Origin: Lachnospiraceae bacterium
GTDB taxonomy: Bacteria; Bacillota; Clostridia; Lachnospirales; Lachnospiraceae
DNA length: 64,000 nucleotides
Direction of reading: 5' to 3'
Assembly: GCA_022510665.1 (NCBI GenBank)
Contig: JAFLSZ010000001.1
Span: forward strand, 25,947-89,946
This document shows positions 34,975 through 43,655 of this stretch, piece by piece. The position numbers and the translations under genes were made by a program. Every line of letters begins with the position of its first letter. The stretch's first letter is position 1. The notes below the pieces were generated by a model, which was given only the letters and a program-made list of their open reading frames with translations, searched no databases and was not told where the DNA came from.

Positions 34975-37473
34975 TCAAAATAGCAAGGGGATTTTTGATT
35001 TTTTCTTATACAAAACTTTTTCCTTCACCCCATAACATATCCGATACCTGCTTTTTCCCACCTTTACGGTAATACAGCCTATTTCGTCCGTCCGCAGCAC
35101 CCTGCTTTCCGCCCCGTAAAGCGTTTCCAAAGTTTTTTCGTGCGGATGCCCGTACCGGTTATTCTTTCCGCAGGAAATAACGGAAAACACCGGCCGCAGC
35201 TTTGTAATAAACTCCTTTGAAGATGCACTCGCGGAACCGTGATGCGCCGCCTTTAATACCTCAACGGAGCGCTCTTTTAGTTCCTGCCGCGCTAAAAGAC
35301 TTCTTTCTCCCGCCGCATCAATATCTCCGGTCAGCATTAAATCAAACTCTCCGTAAGAGGCAAGCAATACCATGGACGAGGCGTTTTTGTCGGAAAATAC
35401 CGCGCCTTCCTTTGGCGCCAGACAGGAAAGAGAAAACTTCTTCCCCGGCAAAAGGCAGTCTCCCGCGGATAAATACAATACCTTCACATTCTTTTCTTCG
35501 GCGCTTTTTACAAGCTCCAGATAGGCGGAATCCGGTTCCTCCAAAAGCGGCAGCGCAATACTTTTAATTAAAATCTCTCCCTGATATCCCGCAGCCGCAG
35601 CGCGGTACGAAGAATATGACGGCATTCTTGTTAAAAGTTCGCGGATTCCGCTGATATGGTCGCTGTCCGTATGACTGATTACCGCACAGTCGATGACACG
35701 GATTCCGCTCGCTTTTAAATAAGGAATCAGCCGCGTACTTCCGACGCTCCCTACATCCGAACTTCCGCCGTCTACCGTAATCACCGCGCCGAAACGCTCC
35801 CGTAAAACGATTCCGTCCCCCTGCCCCACATCCAGAAATACCGCTTCAAACGCCGCACAGGGCAGGGGCAGAAGAATGACCGGAAGAAAAAGAAGCACGG
35901 CGCCCAAGCGTCTTTTACGTTCCCGCTTTTTTGTACTTTGCAGCGCAAACACACTTCCTGCCAGCACGGCAAAGTAAAGCACAAGCTGCCACAAGGCAGG
36001 CTTTCCGAACAGCAGCATAGAAAACGGAAGCCTTGAAACAAATTTACAAAGCGTTTCATACAGCCATAAAATCGCGTATACGCCGCCCGCGAAAAAATAT
36101 CCGAGCCCTGCGCTAAACAGTCCGCCGATACCCGCTAAAAGGGCACAGATAAGCAGAATTGTCATAAGCGGTACGACAAACGGATTGAGAAAAAATCCGT
36201 AAAGGGGATACTCAAAATAGTGCAGCGCCGTGACAGGGAGCGTTACAAGCTGAATCGCCATACCGGACAAGACAATACTCTTTCCCTTTTTTGCCCACGC
36301 CGCCTTTCCTTTTAATAAAACCCCTTCCTGCTTATTTAATATGCCCGTAAGCACCGACGCACCATAGGCAGCAGCATAAGAAAGTTGAAAAGATGCCGTA
36401 TACAAGGCTCCCGGACTTTGAAGCAAAATTAACACCGCGCTGACCGCTATTGCCGAAAGCGTATCGTATGTCCTGCCGAGCGCCGTTGCAAAAAGAAGCA
36501 GAAAAAACATAATGACGGCCCGTTTCGTAGAAGTTCCCGCATCCACAAATTTTCCGTACAGAATCACACAGGCACACGCGGCGGGAATCGCTCCGTTTCT
36601 GCCAAGCGGAGTACGGCGCAGGAAACGATATACCGCCATACCGAGCAACGACACATGCAGTCCCGAAATCGCGAGGATATGTGAAATCCCCCCGCGGCGG
36701 TATAACTCCTTTGTTTCCTCCGACAAAAGCGCGCGTTCCCCCAAAAGCATCGAAGAAACTATCCCCGCGCGGTCTTCCCCGAGGTAGATCAGATAGCTTT
36801 CCTGTAATTTGTTTTTTGCCATGAAAAATGCCTGATTTAAGCGATGATAAGAAAAATCCGTAATCCTGACGGACGACGCCGTAAGCGTCCCCGTGATTCC
36901 AAGAGAAAAATAATACTGTCCGGCATCAAACTGCCCAAGGTTTCCCGCGGCTTCTATCCCTTTGCCTTTTCCGTACAGCTGCACCTGCTGCCCGTCTTTT
37001 ATCGTTCCGTTTTCCGCCGCAAAGCCGTCCATGTAAACAAGCAATGTTCCGACCTTACGGTACTCTCCTTCCGAAGAATCCGGCGCGGCTTTTGCCCCTT
37101 CCAGTTCAAAACGGACTCCGGTTTTTGATGCTCTCATGTGGGTAACGGTTCCCGTTACCCATATCTTTCCGCCGTCCTCCATACTTTTTTCAAAGCGCGC
37201 CGCACGCCTGTTATACTCCGTTCTCTCACCGCTCATTACCCCAAAGCCAAAAAGCAGGCACAACGGCGCGGCAAAGAGCAGCCTGTCCCCGAAAGACGGT
37301 TTCCGTTTCTCTTTTCTCATTTTATAATACACTAAGACTTCCGCCAAAAAAAGAAACAGCCCCATTCCGAATACAGCGAAAAAGCGCATCCGCTCCGATA
37401 ACATACCAACGGCGAATACGGCGGCACACAGCACCGCCGGCCGTTTCAAAAAAACACTCCTTTGCCCTATCAT
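34975..37473 (-). CDS. comEC: ComEC/Rec2 DNA uptake channel
   Basis: An 832-residue polytopic protein. N-terminal segments and an OB-like domain (about 30-200) are followed by the Competence channel domain (SHILAISGLHVSLLG and multiple TMs to about 520) and a metallo-beta-lactamase-like domain: AVFLDVGQGDGIVLRE, VISHTDSDHISGI and AAHHGSASASS. ComEC carries single-stranded DNA through the membrane; the C-terminal domain may be a nuclease. Start at 37473 follows AAAGGAGTTTTG. All domains are intact. Whether the cell is competent cannot be read from this window. Confidence 0.95.
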   Translation of the reverse strand: MIGQRSVFLKRPAVLCAAVFAVGMLSERMRFFAVFGMGLFLFLAEVLVYYKMRKEKRKPSFGDRLLFAAPLCLLFGFGVMSGERTEYNRRAARFEKSMEDGGKIWVTGTVTHMRASKTGVRFELEGAKAAPDSSEGEYRKVGTLLVYMDGFAAENGTIKDGQQVQLYGKGKGIEAAGNLGQFDAGQYYFSLGITGTLTASSVRITDFSYHRLNQAFFMAKNKLQESYLIYLGEDRAGIVSSMLLGERALLSEETKELYRRGGISHILAISGLHVSLLGMAVYRFLRRTPLGRNGAIPAACACVILYGKFVDAGTSTKRAVIMFFLLLFATALGRTYDTLSAIAVSAVLILLQSPGALYTASFQLSYAAAYGASVLTGILNKQEGVLLKGKAAWAKKGKSIVLSGMAIQLVTLPVTALHYFEYPLYGFFLNPFVVPLMTILLICALLAGIGGLFSAGLGYFFAGGVYAILWLYETLCKFVSRLPFSMLLFGKPALWQLVLYFAVLAGSVFALQSTKKRERKRRLGAVLLFLPVILLPLPCAAFEAVFLDVGQGDGIVLRERFGAVITVDGGSSDVGSVGSTRLIPYLKASGIRVIDCAVISHTDSDHISGIRELLTRMPSYSSYRAAAAGYQGEILIKSIALPLLEEPDSAYLELVKSAEEKNVKVLYLSAGDCLLPGKKFSLSCLAPKEGAVFSDKNASSMVLLASYGEFDLMLTGDIDAAGERSLLARQELKERSVEVLKAAHHGSASASSKEFITKLRPVFSVISCGKNNRYGHPHEKTLETLYGAESRVLRTDEIGCITVKVGKSRYRICYGVKEKVLYKKKSKIPLLF

Positions 37474-37486
37474 CAAAACTCCTTTC

Positions 37487-38404
37487 CTATTCTTTTTCAA
37501 TCACATTTAAATCACGCTCATACGGCAGCGTCAGGTCCATTGTCTGATACAGCTTTTTCTGCGCTCCGTCAACATAAAACTGCACCCGGTAAATTCCCGG
37601 AAGTTCCGCCAGACTGTTGACAACGGAATAAATCGTAACTTCCTCCGATACCTCCGGCAGCTTGTCCAAAAAGCCCCCGCTCAAATCAACATAACATATT
37701 CCGTCCTTTGTGGACACGCTCACCACCTCTGTCTTTTCCGAAAGCACCGGATATAATCCGTCTTCTACCGGGCCCGCAATCAGCTGGCGCAGCACGACCT
37801 GTTCTTCCGTTTCCGAAACCCTGTACGGAATTTTGAGATTTGACGCAATCAGCGCATCTCCCGTTTCATTCGCGTAATAGACCGTAGTGTACAGGTATTG
37901 ATAATCGTCCGTGTCCGGCCCCGTATTATCAATGAAATCTTCGGGTTTCATAATGCCGACAGGCGTATTCTGCGTTCCCATAAGCGGCTGCCCCATTACA
38001 TAAAACTCTACCGAATCAATCTCCGGCACCTGACAAACCGTTTTCACAACCGCGGCACGCATCAATACCTCACGGATTCCCGATACCGTGTCATAGGTTT
38101 CGTCAAACTGCAGCGTCGCAAGCCCGTTGCTTCCCATACTGATTTCCGGCAGCTTCACCGTTTCCGGAATCGCCGCAACATGCTCCTCATAAGAAGGCTC
38201 CTGCATATGCGTAAGCAGTTCCCGTACCATCGGTTCTCCCTCTGTCGAAACCGGCATATAACCTTCTTTTACCACCTTTATCTCCTCTGCATCCAGATAA
38301 TAGACCAATACATCGCCTTCCCATACCGTCGGCTGTGGTTTTTTGTTACAGCCGGCGAACAAGAAAAGCAAAAAAACAGCCAAAATCCATCGCTTTTGTT
38401 TCAT
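37487..38404 (-). CDS. GerMN-domain lipoprotein
   Basis: A 305-residue lipoprotein: hydrophobic leader and lipobox LFAGC (Cys at about 19), then two GerMN-like halves (residues 30-165 and 170-295). The second contains VVLRQLIAGPVEDGLYPVLS and ISVSTKDGICYVDLS-like strands typical of GerMN. GerM of Bacillus acts at the engulfment septum, but GerMN domains also occur with vegetative envelope genes. It lies 10 bases after a WalK-like kinase and 13 bases before comEC. Confidence 0.87.
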   Translation of the reverse strand: MKQKRWILAVFLLFLFAGCNKKPQPTVWEGDVLVYYLDAEEIKVVKEGYMPVSTEGEPMVRELLTHMQEPSYEEHVAAIPETVKLPEISMGSNGLATLQFDETYDTVSGIREVLMRAAVVKTVCQVPEIDSVEFYVMGQPLMGTQNTPVGIMKPEDFIDNTGPDTDDYQYLYTTVYYANETGDALIASNLKIPYRVSETEEQVVLRQLIAGPVEDGLYPVLSEKTEVVSVSTKDGICYVDLSGGFLDKLPEVSEEVTIYSVVNSLAELPGIYRVQFYVDGAQKKLYQTMDLTLPYERDLNVIEKE

Positions 38405-38414
38405 GTCTGCCCCC

Positions 38415-39878
38415 TTACTGCACTGTCAGCACAAAATTGAGCGGAACCCGTACCGTGAAAACAGAACCGACACCCGGTACGCTTTGTACTTTTATTGAGC
38501 CTTTGTGCATCTGTACGGCGCTTTTCGTAATAGAAAGCCCCAGACCCGTACCTCCGGTTTCTCTGGATCGTGCTTTATCTATCCGGTAAAAACGCTCGAA
38601 AATAAAGCCCTGCTCCTCCTCCGGGATTCCTATGCCGGTATCTTCTATCTTCACATAAAAATACTTATGATCGGCATTCAGTGAAGCCGTTACCCTGCCG
38701 CCGTCCCGGTTGTATTTAATCGCGTTTTCAATGAGATTCGAGAAGACTAACGACATCTTAACCTCGTCTATCTCGGCAAGCACCGTGCGATAGCTTTCAA
38801 ATACCATCTCAATCCCGCGTTTTAATGCAAGCGGTTTTAACCGCTTCATAATAATTTCTAAAAGTTCGTTGATGTTTACCTCGGCAATGTGCATTTCGCC
38901 CGAAGTTTTATCTAACTTTACGAGAGAAAGCAAATCATTGACAATCTTTGCCTCCCGGTCTATCTCGGAATTAATATCCGCGATAAACTCCTGATACATC
39001 TCTATCGGAACGTCCGGCTCTAACAACAGGGAGTCCGAAAGCACTTTAATCGCCGTCAGAGGCGTCTTTAGCTCATGTGATACATTGGAAACAAACTCCT
39101 GTCTGGAATTTTCCGTCGCGGTAATCTTCTCCATCATACGCCGGAACGCTTCCGCAATCTGCTCTACCTCAAGATAACTTTCCGTTTCGATAATCTGGGT
39201 TCCGTCATATGTTTCCGTAATGTATTCAATCCGCCCCGAAAGCTTGCGTAAAGACTTTGTCATGCCTCCGGATACGAAAAGCGCCGTCACCAAAAGAAGT
39301 ATGGTCGCCCCTATCATCAGGACAACAATATTTTCCTCAAACAGTTCCTGTGCTTCCACAATGTCTGCCATCGAGGCCTTTATTACTATCGCGCCGATTA
39401 CCTGACCGCCGTTTTCGCCGTTTAATCCCAGCACAATCGGAAGCGTGACTTCCTCTATCCTGTCTTCTTTGTCATAATACGTCTGGGGTTCACCGCGCAT
39501 CGCGTAAATCGGCTCCTCCGAAATGAGGGTTTTCCCTTCCTCGCGCCCCGCAGTGTCTTTTACAATAAGAAGATTGCTGTTTACGAGAATAATCTGTCCG
39601 TTATAGAGTTCGGCTGCCGCCTGTAACCTGGCGGACAATTCGGGCTGCATCTGCTGTTCCAGATAGCCTGACTGCGCTATCTGCCCCGCTAAGGTCGTTC
39701 CCTGCTCTTTAATCTGTTCCAGCCGCTTTTCGTAGCTGTAATTCCAATACAGTGCCTTCATCGCACGCAGTCCCGCGTACAACGGCAGTATCCCCACCAA
39801 AATCAGCGCGCAGAGCAGATGAACGCGCATACTTTTCCACGCCTTCAGCTTTTCTTTAATCTTTGAAAAAATAGCCAA
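38415..39878 (-). CDS. WalK/PhoR-like sensor histidine kinase
   Basis: A 487-residue kinase: TM1 about 18-36, external domain to about 175, TM2 about 182-203, HAMP, then HisKA (FVSNVSHELKTPLTAIK), N-box FSNLIENAIKYN, IEDTGIGIPEEE and GTGLGLSITKSA. The reading frame opens at a TTG directly after GGGGGG, an odd start, and overlaps the regulator by 23 bases; an ATG at 39830 is the alternative. Domain order matches WalK without a PAS domain. Cell-wall control is plausible from family, not shown. Confidence 0.92.
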   Translation of the reverse strand: MAIFSKIKEKLKAWKSMRVHLLCALILVGILPLYAGLRAMKALYWNYSYEKRLEQIKEQGTTLAGQIAQSGYLEQQMQPELSARLQAAAELYNGQIILVNSNLLIVKDTAGREEGKTLISEEPIYAMRGEPQTYYDKEDRIEEVTLPIVLGLNGENGGQVIGAIVIKASMADIVEAQELFEENIVVLMIGATILLLVTALFVSGGMTKSLRKLSGRIEYITETYDGTQIIETESYLEVEQIAEAFRRMMEKITATENSRQEFVSNVSHELKTPLTAIKVLSDSLLLEPDVPIEMYQEFIADINSEIDREAKIVNDLLSLVKLDKTSGEMHIAEVNINELLEIIMKRLKPLALKRGIEMVFESYRTVLAEIDEVKMSLVFSNLIENAIKYNRDGGRVTASLNADHKYFYVKIEDTGIGIPEEEQGFIFERFYRIDKARSRETGGTGLGLSITKSAVQMHKGSIKVQSVPGVGSVFTVRVPLNFVLTVQ

Positions 39879-40536
39879 CCCCCCATTTTGTATGTATATA
39901 GACCGGCTCGCTCGGATTACTTTCTATCTTCTCGCGAAGCCTTCTCACATGCACATCCACCGTTCTTACATCTCCCGGATATTCATAACCCCAGACAATG
40001 TTTAGAAGACTCTCCCGGCTGTATACTTTATTCGGATTCGTCATAAGCAGCTCCAGCAAATCAAACTCTTTTGCGGTAAGATTCACTTCCTGCCCTTTCA
40101 AAAACACCCTCCTGCCTTCGCGTTCCAGACTGATGGCCCCGAACGAAAGCCTCTGTCCGTCCGTATCGCGCTTTCCGCTGCGGCGCAGAATCGCCTTGAC
40201 ACGCGCCTTTACCTCCAGAATATTAAACGGTTTCGTAATATAATCGTCCGCACCGTATTCCAGTCCCATAATCTTGTCAATATCTTCGCTTTTTGCCGTC
40301 AGCATCACAATCGGTACATCGGAGAACTCACGGATCTGACTGCACACCTCAAACCCGGAGAGCTTAGGCAGCATCACATCCAAAAGAATGACATCGTATG
40401 AATTTTCCTGAACCGCCGCCAGCGCTTCTTCGCCGTCATAAGCGCAGTCCACCAAAAGCCCCTCCTGTTCCAGGCTGAACTTAATTCCTTTGACTATCAG
40501 TTTTTCGTCATCCACTACCAAAACCTTTTTGCTCAC
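39856..40536 (-). CDS. WalR/PhoP-like OmpR family response regulator
   Basis: A 226-residue regulator with phospho-acceptor Asp53 (VILLDVMLPKLSG), switch Lys in DDYITKPF, and a winged helix with DVRTVDVHVRRLREKIE and WGVGYFFKD, close to WalR/PhoP. It starts 12 bases after comEA and overlaps its kinase, giving tight co-expression. Confidence 0.95.
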   Translation of the reverse strand: MSKKVLVVDDEKLIVKGIKFSLEQEGLLVDCAYDGEEALAAVQENSYDVILLDVMLPKLSGFEVCSQIREFSDVPIVMLTAKSEDIDKIMGLEYGADDYITKPFNILEVKARVKAILRRSGKRDTDGQRLSFGAISLEREGRRVFLKGQEVNLTAKEFDLLELLMTNPNKVYSRESLLNIVWGYEYPGDVRTVDVHVRRLREKIESNPSEPVYIHTKWGVGYFFKD

Positions 40537-40548
40537 ACCGACACCTCT

Positions 40549-41235
40549 TCATTCCGCTGTAATCTTATCCTTCACCCGTTCAAACATTGTCTGCCCTATC
40601 CCGTTTACGTTTATTAACTCGTCTATGCTCCGAAACGGCCCTGCCTTTTGACGGTACGCAAGAATACTTTCCGCTTTGGCTTCCCCGATGCCGTCCAACG
40701 TCATTAACAACTCCTTATCTGCCGTATTAATATTCACCTTCCCCGACGACAGAGCAGCGTCCCCTTGGGATTGTAATGCTCCTTCCGTACCGCCGATACG
40801 CTCCGCCGCGGTAAGTTCCTTCGTTTCTAAAACCGTCGGGACATAAATCTTCTGTCCGTCGGCAAGATATGCCGCCAGATTGTGATAGGTACTGTCCGCC
40901 TCTTTCGTAAAACCGCCTGCCGCGCTGACTGCGTCAACCATCCGGCTGCCTTCGGTGAAAAAATAGACGCCTTCCTTTGCCACCGCTCCGCAGACATACA
41001 CGCAAAGCTCCTTCTCCGGCACCGGGGAAATGTCCGCCTTAGCGGTATCCGCCGTTTCTGCGGTCCTGTCCTCTTTCTGTCCGGTTTCCGTTACGCCGTC
41101 TCCGGCACTTTCCTGCCCCCGCAGCACGATAAGTTCTTTTTGCCGTGCCGCGTAATACGAGCCGACAGAAACCGCGCCGCAGACGATAATAAAACAGGCA
41201 ATAACGCCTATCTTCCTTTTTTGTTTTTTGTCCAT
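40549..41235 (-). CDS. comEA: ComEA-like DNA receptor
   Basis: A 228-residue membrane-anchored protein. One TM at about 8-26, then an acidic linker, an SLBB domain (about 70-140: LCVYVCGAVAKEGVYFF) and a C-terminal double helix-hairpin-helix: VNINTADKELLMTLDGIGEA and GPFRSIDELINVNGIG. ComEA binds incoming double-stranded DNA at the cell surface and passes it to ComEC. Start at 41235 follows GCAGGGAGGTAGCG. comEC is four genes downstream in the same direction. Confidence 0.93.
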   Translation of the reverse strand: MDKKQKRKIGVIACFIIVCGAVSVGSYYAARQKELIVLRGQESAGDGVTETGQKEDRTAETADTAKADISPVPEKELCVYVCGAVAKEGVYFFTEGSRMVDAVSAAGGFTKEADSTYHNLAAYLADGQKIYVPTVLETKELTAAERIGGTEGALQSQGDAALSSGKVNINTADKELLMTLDGIGEAKAESILAYRQKAGPFRSIDELINVNGIGQTMFERVKDKITAE

Positions 41236-41300
41236 CGCTACCTCCCTGCGGGACGCGCACGGACCTGTTCTCTCCTTTTCTATTTTAGCGGATAAAGCGC

Positions 41301-41326
41301 AAAAAAACAAGTGGTTTCCCTTACTT
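41301..41326 (-). terminator. Terminator after the YdcZ-type gene
   Basis: Short stem (AAGT..GG/CC.ACTT with a two-base bulge, GAAA loop) then seven T's on the minus strand. It overlaps the stop codon of the upstream gene and separates it from comEA. Confidence 0.55.
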
Positions 41327-41768
41327 AATCCGCGCCCGAAGATTTAAACCAGATAACTCCGCCGACAGTAACCGCCGCCGCGCAAAGTTTCTGCCATGAA
41401 AAAGGCACTTTTTCCACGCCAAACAGTCCGAACAGTTCTATCACATAAGCGACAATCAGCTGCGCCGTCACAATAAACATCGCCGATTTTGCCGGTCCGA
41501 GCATCTCCACGCTTTTAATTACCGTAAACGTAATAAACGCGCCGAGGATTCCGCCAAGCAGAAAGTATTTCGGACTGACCGCAAACAGGGAGCGCACCCC
41601 CTTTTCTTTTCCGGAAACAAACCATGCCATAATACACACAAACAAGGCGGAAAGCTGTACAAAACCCGCCGCCGTCCAGATGCTTGTCTGCTTTGTCACA
41701 CCCGCATTCCATACCCCCTGAATGCTCATAAGCGCACCGGAAATAATCGCAATTAAAAAGCCAAGCAT
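41325..41768 (-). CDS. YdcZ-type (DMT_YdcZ) small membrane transporter
   Basis: A 147-residue protein with five hydrophobic segments. It opens with MLGFLIAIISGALMSIQGVW and contains the SIWTAAGFVQLSALF and GGILGAFITFTVI helices, and ends VTVGGVIWF, all typical of the DUF606/YdcZ half-size transporters, which often act as pairs. Here only one copy is present. AAAGGAGGGAATGCA precedes the ATG. Divergent from the exported protein at 41930. Confidence 0.88.
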   Translation of the reverse strand: MLGFLIAIISGALMSIQGVWNAGVTKQTSIWTAAGFVQLSALFVCIMAWFVSGKEKGVRSLFAVSPKYFLLGGILGAFITFTVIKSVEMLGPAKSAMFIVTAQLIVAYVIELFGLFGVEKVPFSWQKLCAAAVTVGGVIWFKSSGAD

Positions 41769-41840
41769 TGCATTCCCTCCTTTGTCAAATGCAGTATGCG
41801 CACTTTTTTTGCAAATATTCCGCGGCAAAGGCTTCCCTTT

Positions 41841-41856
41841 GGACAAATGCAAAAAT
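41841..41856 (+). repeat. Copy 1 of a dispersed 16-base repeat
   Basis: GGACAAATGCAAAAAT, identical to 62975-62990. Matching bases also extend about 22 bases upstream in broken form (TCCGC, AAA, GC, CCTT). Confidence 0.5.
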
Positions 41857-41929
41857 TCAAGAAAGGCTTGTATTTTCTTCTGAGTTATGCCAAGATAAAG
41901 AAAGAAAAGTAAAAAGACAAAGGAGCTTT

Positions 41930-42790
41930 ATGAAGAAAAGAACATTTCAGATTACCGTAAAAAAAAGAGTATTCGGAAAAGTATCCGCCCTGTTTCTCCT
42001 GTTCTTACTGTCACCGGCCGCCAATGTGTTTTACAGCATGGCGGTAATGTCGGTTTACAGTAAAATGAACAAGGCCGACAGTATTATGGCAGAAGAAAAA
42101 ATTACACTTTCCGTTCCGGGCGGCCTTTCTACACTCCGTTCGGACTGGTATCCTTTTGTTATGACTTTCTGCGCGGACAGCGGATTCCGGCATTTTACCG
42201 GAAATCCTTCCCTGTCTTTGACTATCCTGTACAACTTTCCTGCGTTTTCCCTTACCAAAGGATGCAGCAGACTTTATGACACGGATTCGCCCTATTACAA
42301 CAGCTTTTACGGCGCTTACCTTATAAAAGATGCAGACGGGCTTCCTTACGGCTTTATACAAAACCCGGACGGCACGCTGTTTCCGGATACCGCGGCGGTT
42401 GCCGAAGTTCCTAAATATGATTTCTGGAGTCTGGTTCTCTCCGAGTTCGGACTGACCGGCGCCAACGCGGTTTTTGAATGGAACATCACAAACATTACGG
42501 GCGGACAGACGTATGCGCACGAAGATGATTTTTTCCGGATTGACGCCGAACTGACCGTCAACGGAGCTTCTCATAAAGATGGCGGCTTTACCCAGTCTTA
42601 CCTCCAGTACGGCAGACCGAACTTTCCGACAAAAGAACCGCTCGCACCGGTTCCCATGTACGGCAGGCTTTACGGAAAATACTTAAAAGAAAAACAGGTT
42701 TCCCTGTTTTTCTACGTCGTCGCCGCGGACCGGACCGTTTTGGAAGAATGCGACCAAAAGATTCTTTCGCGGAGTACGTTAAACTATTAA
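41930..42790 (+). CDS. Exported or membrane-anchored protein of unknown function
   Basis: A 286-residue protein. A basic N-terminus and a hydrophobic stretch (about 17-45) form a signal peptide or anchor. The rest has no recognisable family: many aromatic residues, motifs such as TFCADSGFRHFTGNPSLSL and DGLPYGFIQNPDGTLFPDTA. No lipobox or cysteine pair pattern is seen. ACAAAGGAGCTTT precedes the ATG at 41930. It stands alone between a divergent transporter and a convergent unknown gene. Confidence 0.75.
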   Translation: MKKRTFQITVKKRVFGKVSALFLLFLLSPAANVFYSMAVMSVYSKMNKADSIMAEEKITLSVPGGLSTLRSDWYPFVMTFCADSGFRHFTGNPSLSLTILYNFPAFSLTKGCSRLYDTDSPYYNSFYGAYLIKDADGLPYGFIQNPDGTLFPDTAAVAEVPKYDFWSLVLSEFGLTGANAVFEWNITNITGGQTYAHEDDFFRIDAELTVNGASHKDGGFTQSYLQYGRPNFPTKEPLAPVPMYGRLYGKYLKEKQVSLFFYVVAADRTVLEECDQKILSRSTLNY

Positions 42791-42797
42791 CCGGAAT

Positions 42798-43574
42798 TTA
42801 CCTACGGCATATTTTGTAGATATCTCCTCCGCAGCCGTTCAGATACACCGTGCTGTCATCGACATTTCTGACCGACCAGTACCAGCTGCCGTCTGCCGGA
42901 AATGCACAGCTATTATCCGCAAAATATCCTTCATTCGGTACGTAGCCTTTCAGCGCTTCCGTGTTATCGGGTATCATTCGGCACTCATTTTGCCTGATAC
43001 AAATTGTAGAAAGCATAGCGTAGCCCTTGTCACAGTATCCATGCATACCGAAACGGCAATATAAATTATTTGATGCGTTAACGTTAAATATGGCGGAATA
43101 TCTTTCGGTATTTATATTTGCGTGGACAGCAAAATCAAAACACTCAAATTCTTTGCCGCAATTCCACATCCTCATTTTATCGGATAAACTCATCTTTTGA
43201 ATTTCCTCATCTGTCATGCGGATTTCATCGGTTTCTAATTCTTCTGCAATTTGTAAACGATATACCGAGCCGTTATATGTAGTGTATATCATCTCGTGAG
43301 CATCATTTGTGCAGACGGTGTCTTTCTTATGCTTTTCTAACTCGTCACAAAATTCCGGCCGGGTGCAGTATCTCATACCTGTTTCAGGGTTGATGAAGCA
43401 ATAATCCGCATGTGCCTCGAAATTCCTGCCGTAGCCCGAAACAATGCCCACTATACCAATGGAAGAATGCTTTAACATACTGATGAGGTTCTCGTCCCCG
43501 ACACGCAGAAAAATAATGGAAAGGTCATCATTTTCCACAATCGCAGCATCTTTTCCGCAATAAACTTTATACAT
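42798..43574 (-). CDS. Unknown 258-residue protein next to the ECF sigma factor
   Basis: Soluble, cysteine-containing (about 10 Cys) and aromatic protein with no signal peptide. The last 40 residues (DGSWYWSVRNVDD, then YLNGCGGDIYK) recall the ending of DUF6273-type repeats, but the match is weak and the family is not assigned. Start at 43574 follows ACGGAGATTATT; a longer reading frame upstream has no ribosome site. A GC-rich hairpin precedes the ribosome site. It lies 81 bases after the sigma factor gene and may be its co-transcribed partner. Confidence 0.7.
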   Translation of the reverse strand: MYKVYCGKDAAIVENDDLSIIFLRVGDENLISMLKHSSIGIVGIVSGYGRNFEAHADYCFINPETGMRYCTRPEFCDELEKHKKDTVCTNDAHEMIYTTYNGSVYRLQIAEELETDEIRMTDEEIQKMSLSDKMRMWNCGKEFECFDFAVHANINTERYSAIFNVNASNNLYCRFGMHGYCDKGYAMLSTICIRQNECRMIPDNTEALKGYVPNEGYFADNSCAFPADGSWYWSVRNVDDSTVYLNGCGGDIYKICRR

Positions 43575-43589
43575 AATAATCTCCGTTCC

Positions 43590-43606
43590 GCCGCCAAGCC
43601 GGCGGC
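43590..43606 (-). other. GC-rich hairpin before the unknown gene
   Basis: GCCGCC/GGCGGC stem with a 5-base loop just ahead of the ribosome site; a second small hairpin (CCTCT/AGAGG, 43633-43647) lies beside it. No T run follows, so these are not classical terminators. Confidence 0.4.
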
Positions 43607-43655
43607 ACAAATAATAATGAAAGTATCGACGCCCTCTGTAAAAGAGGTATCATGT

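Noticed and set aside
43576..43610. N-terminal extension of the 258-residue unknown protein
   Set aside because: The longer frame has no ribosome site and its codons coincide with a GC-rich hairpin.
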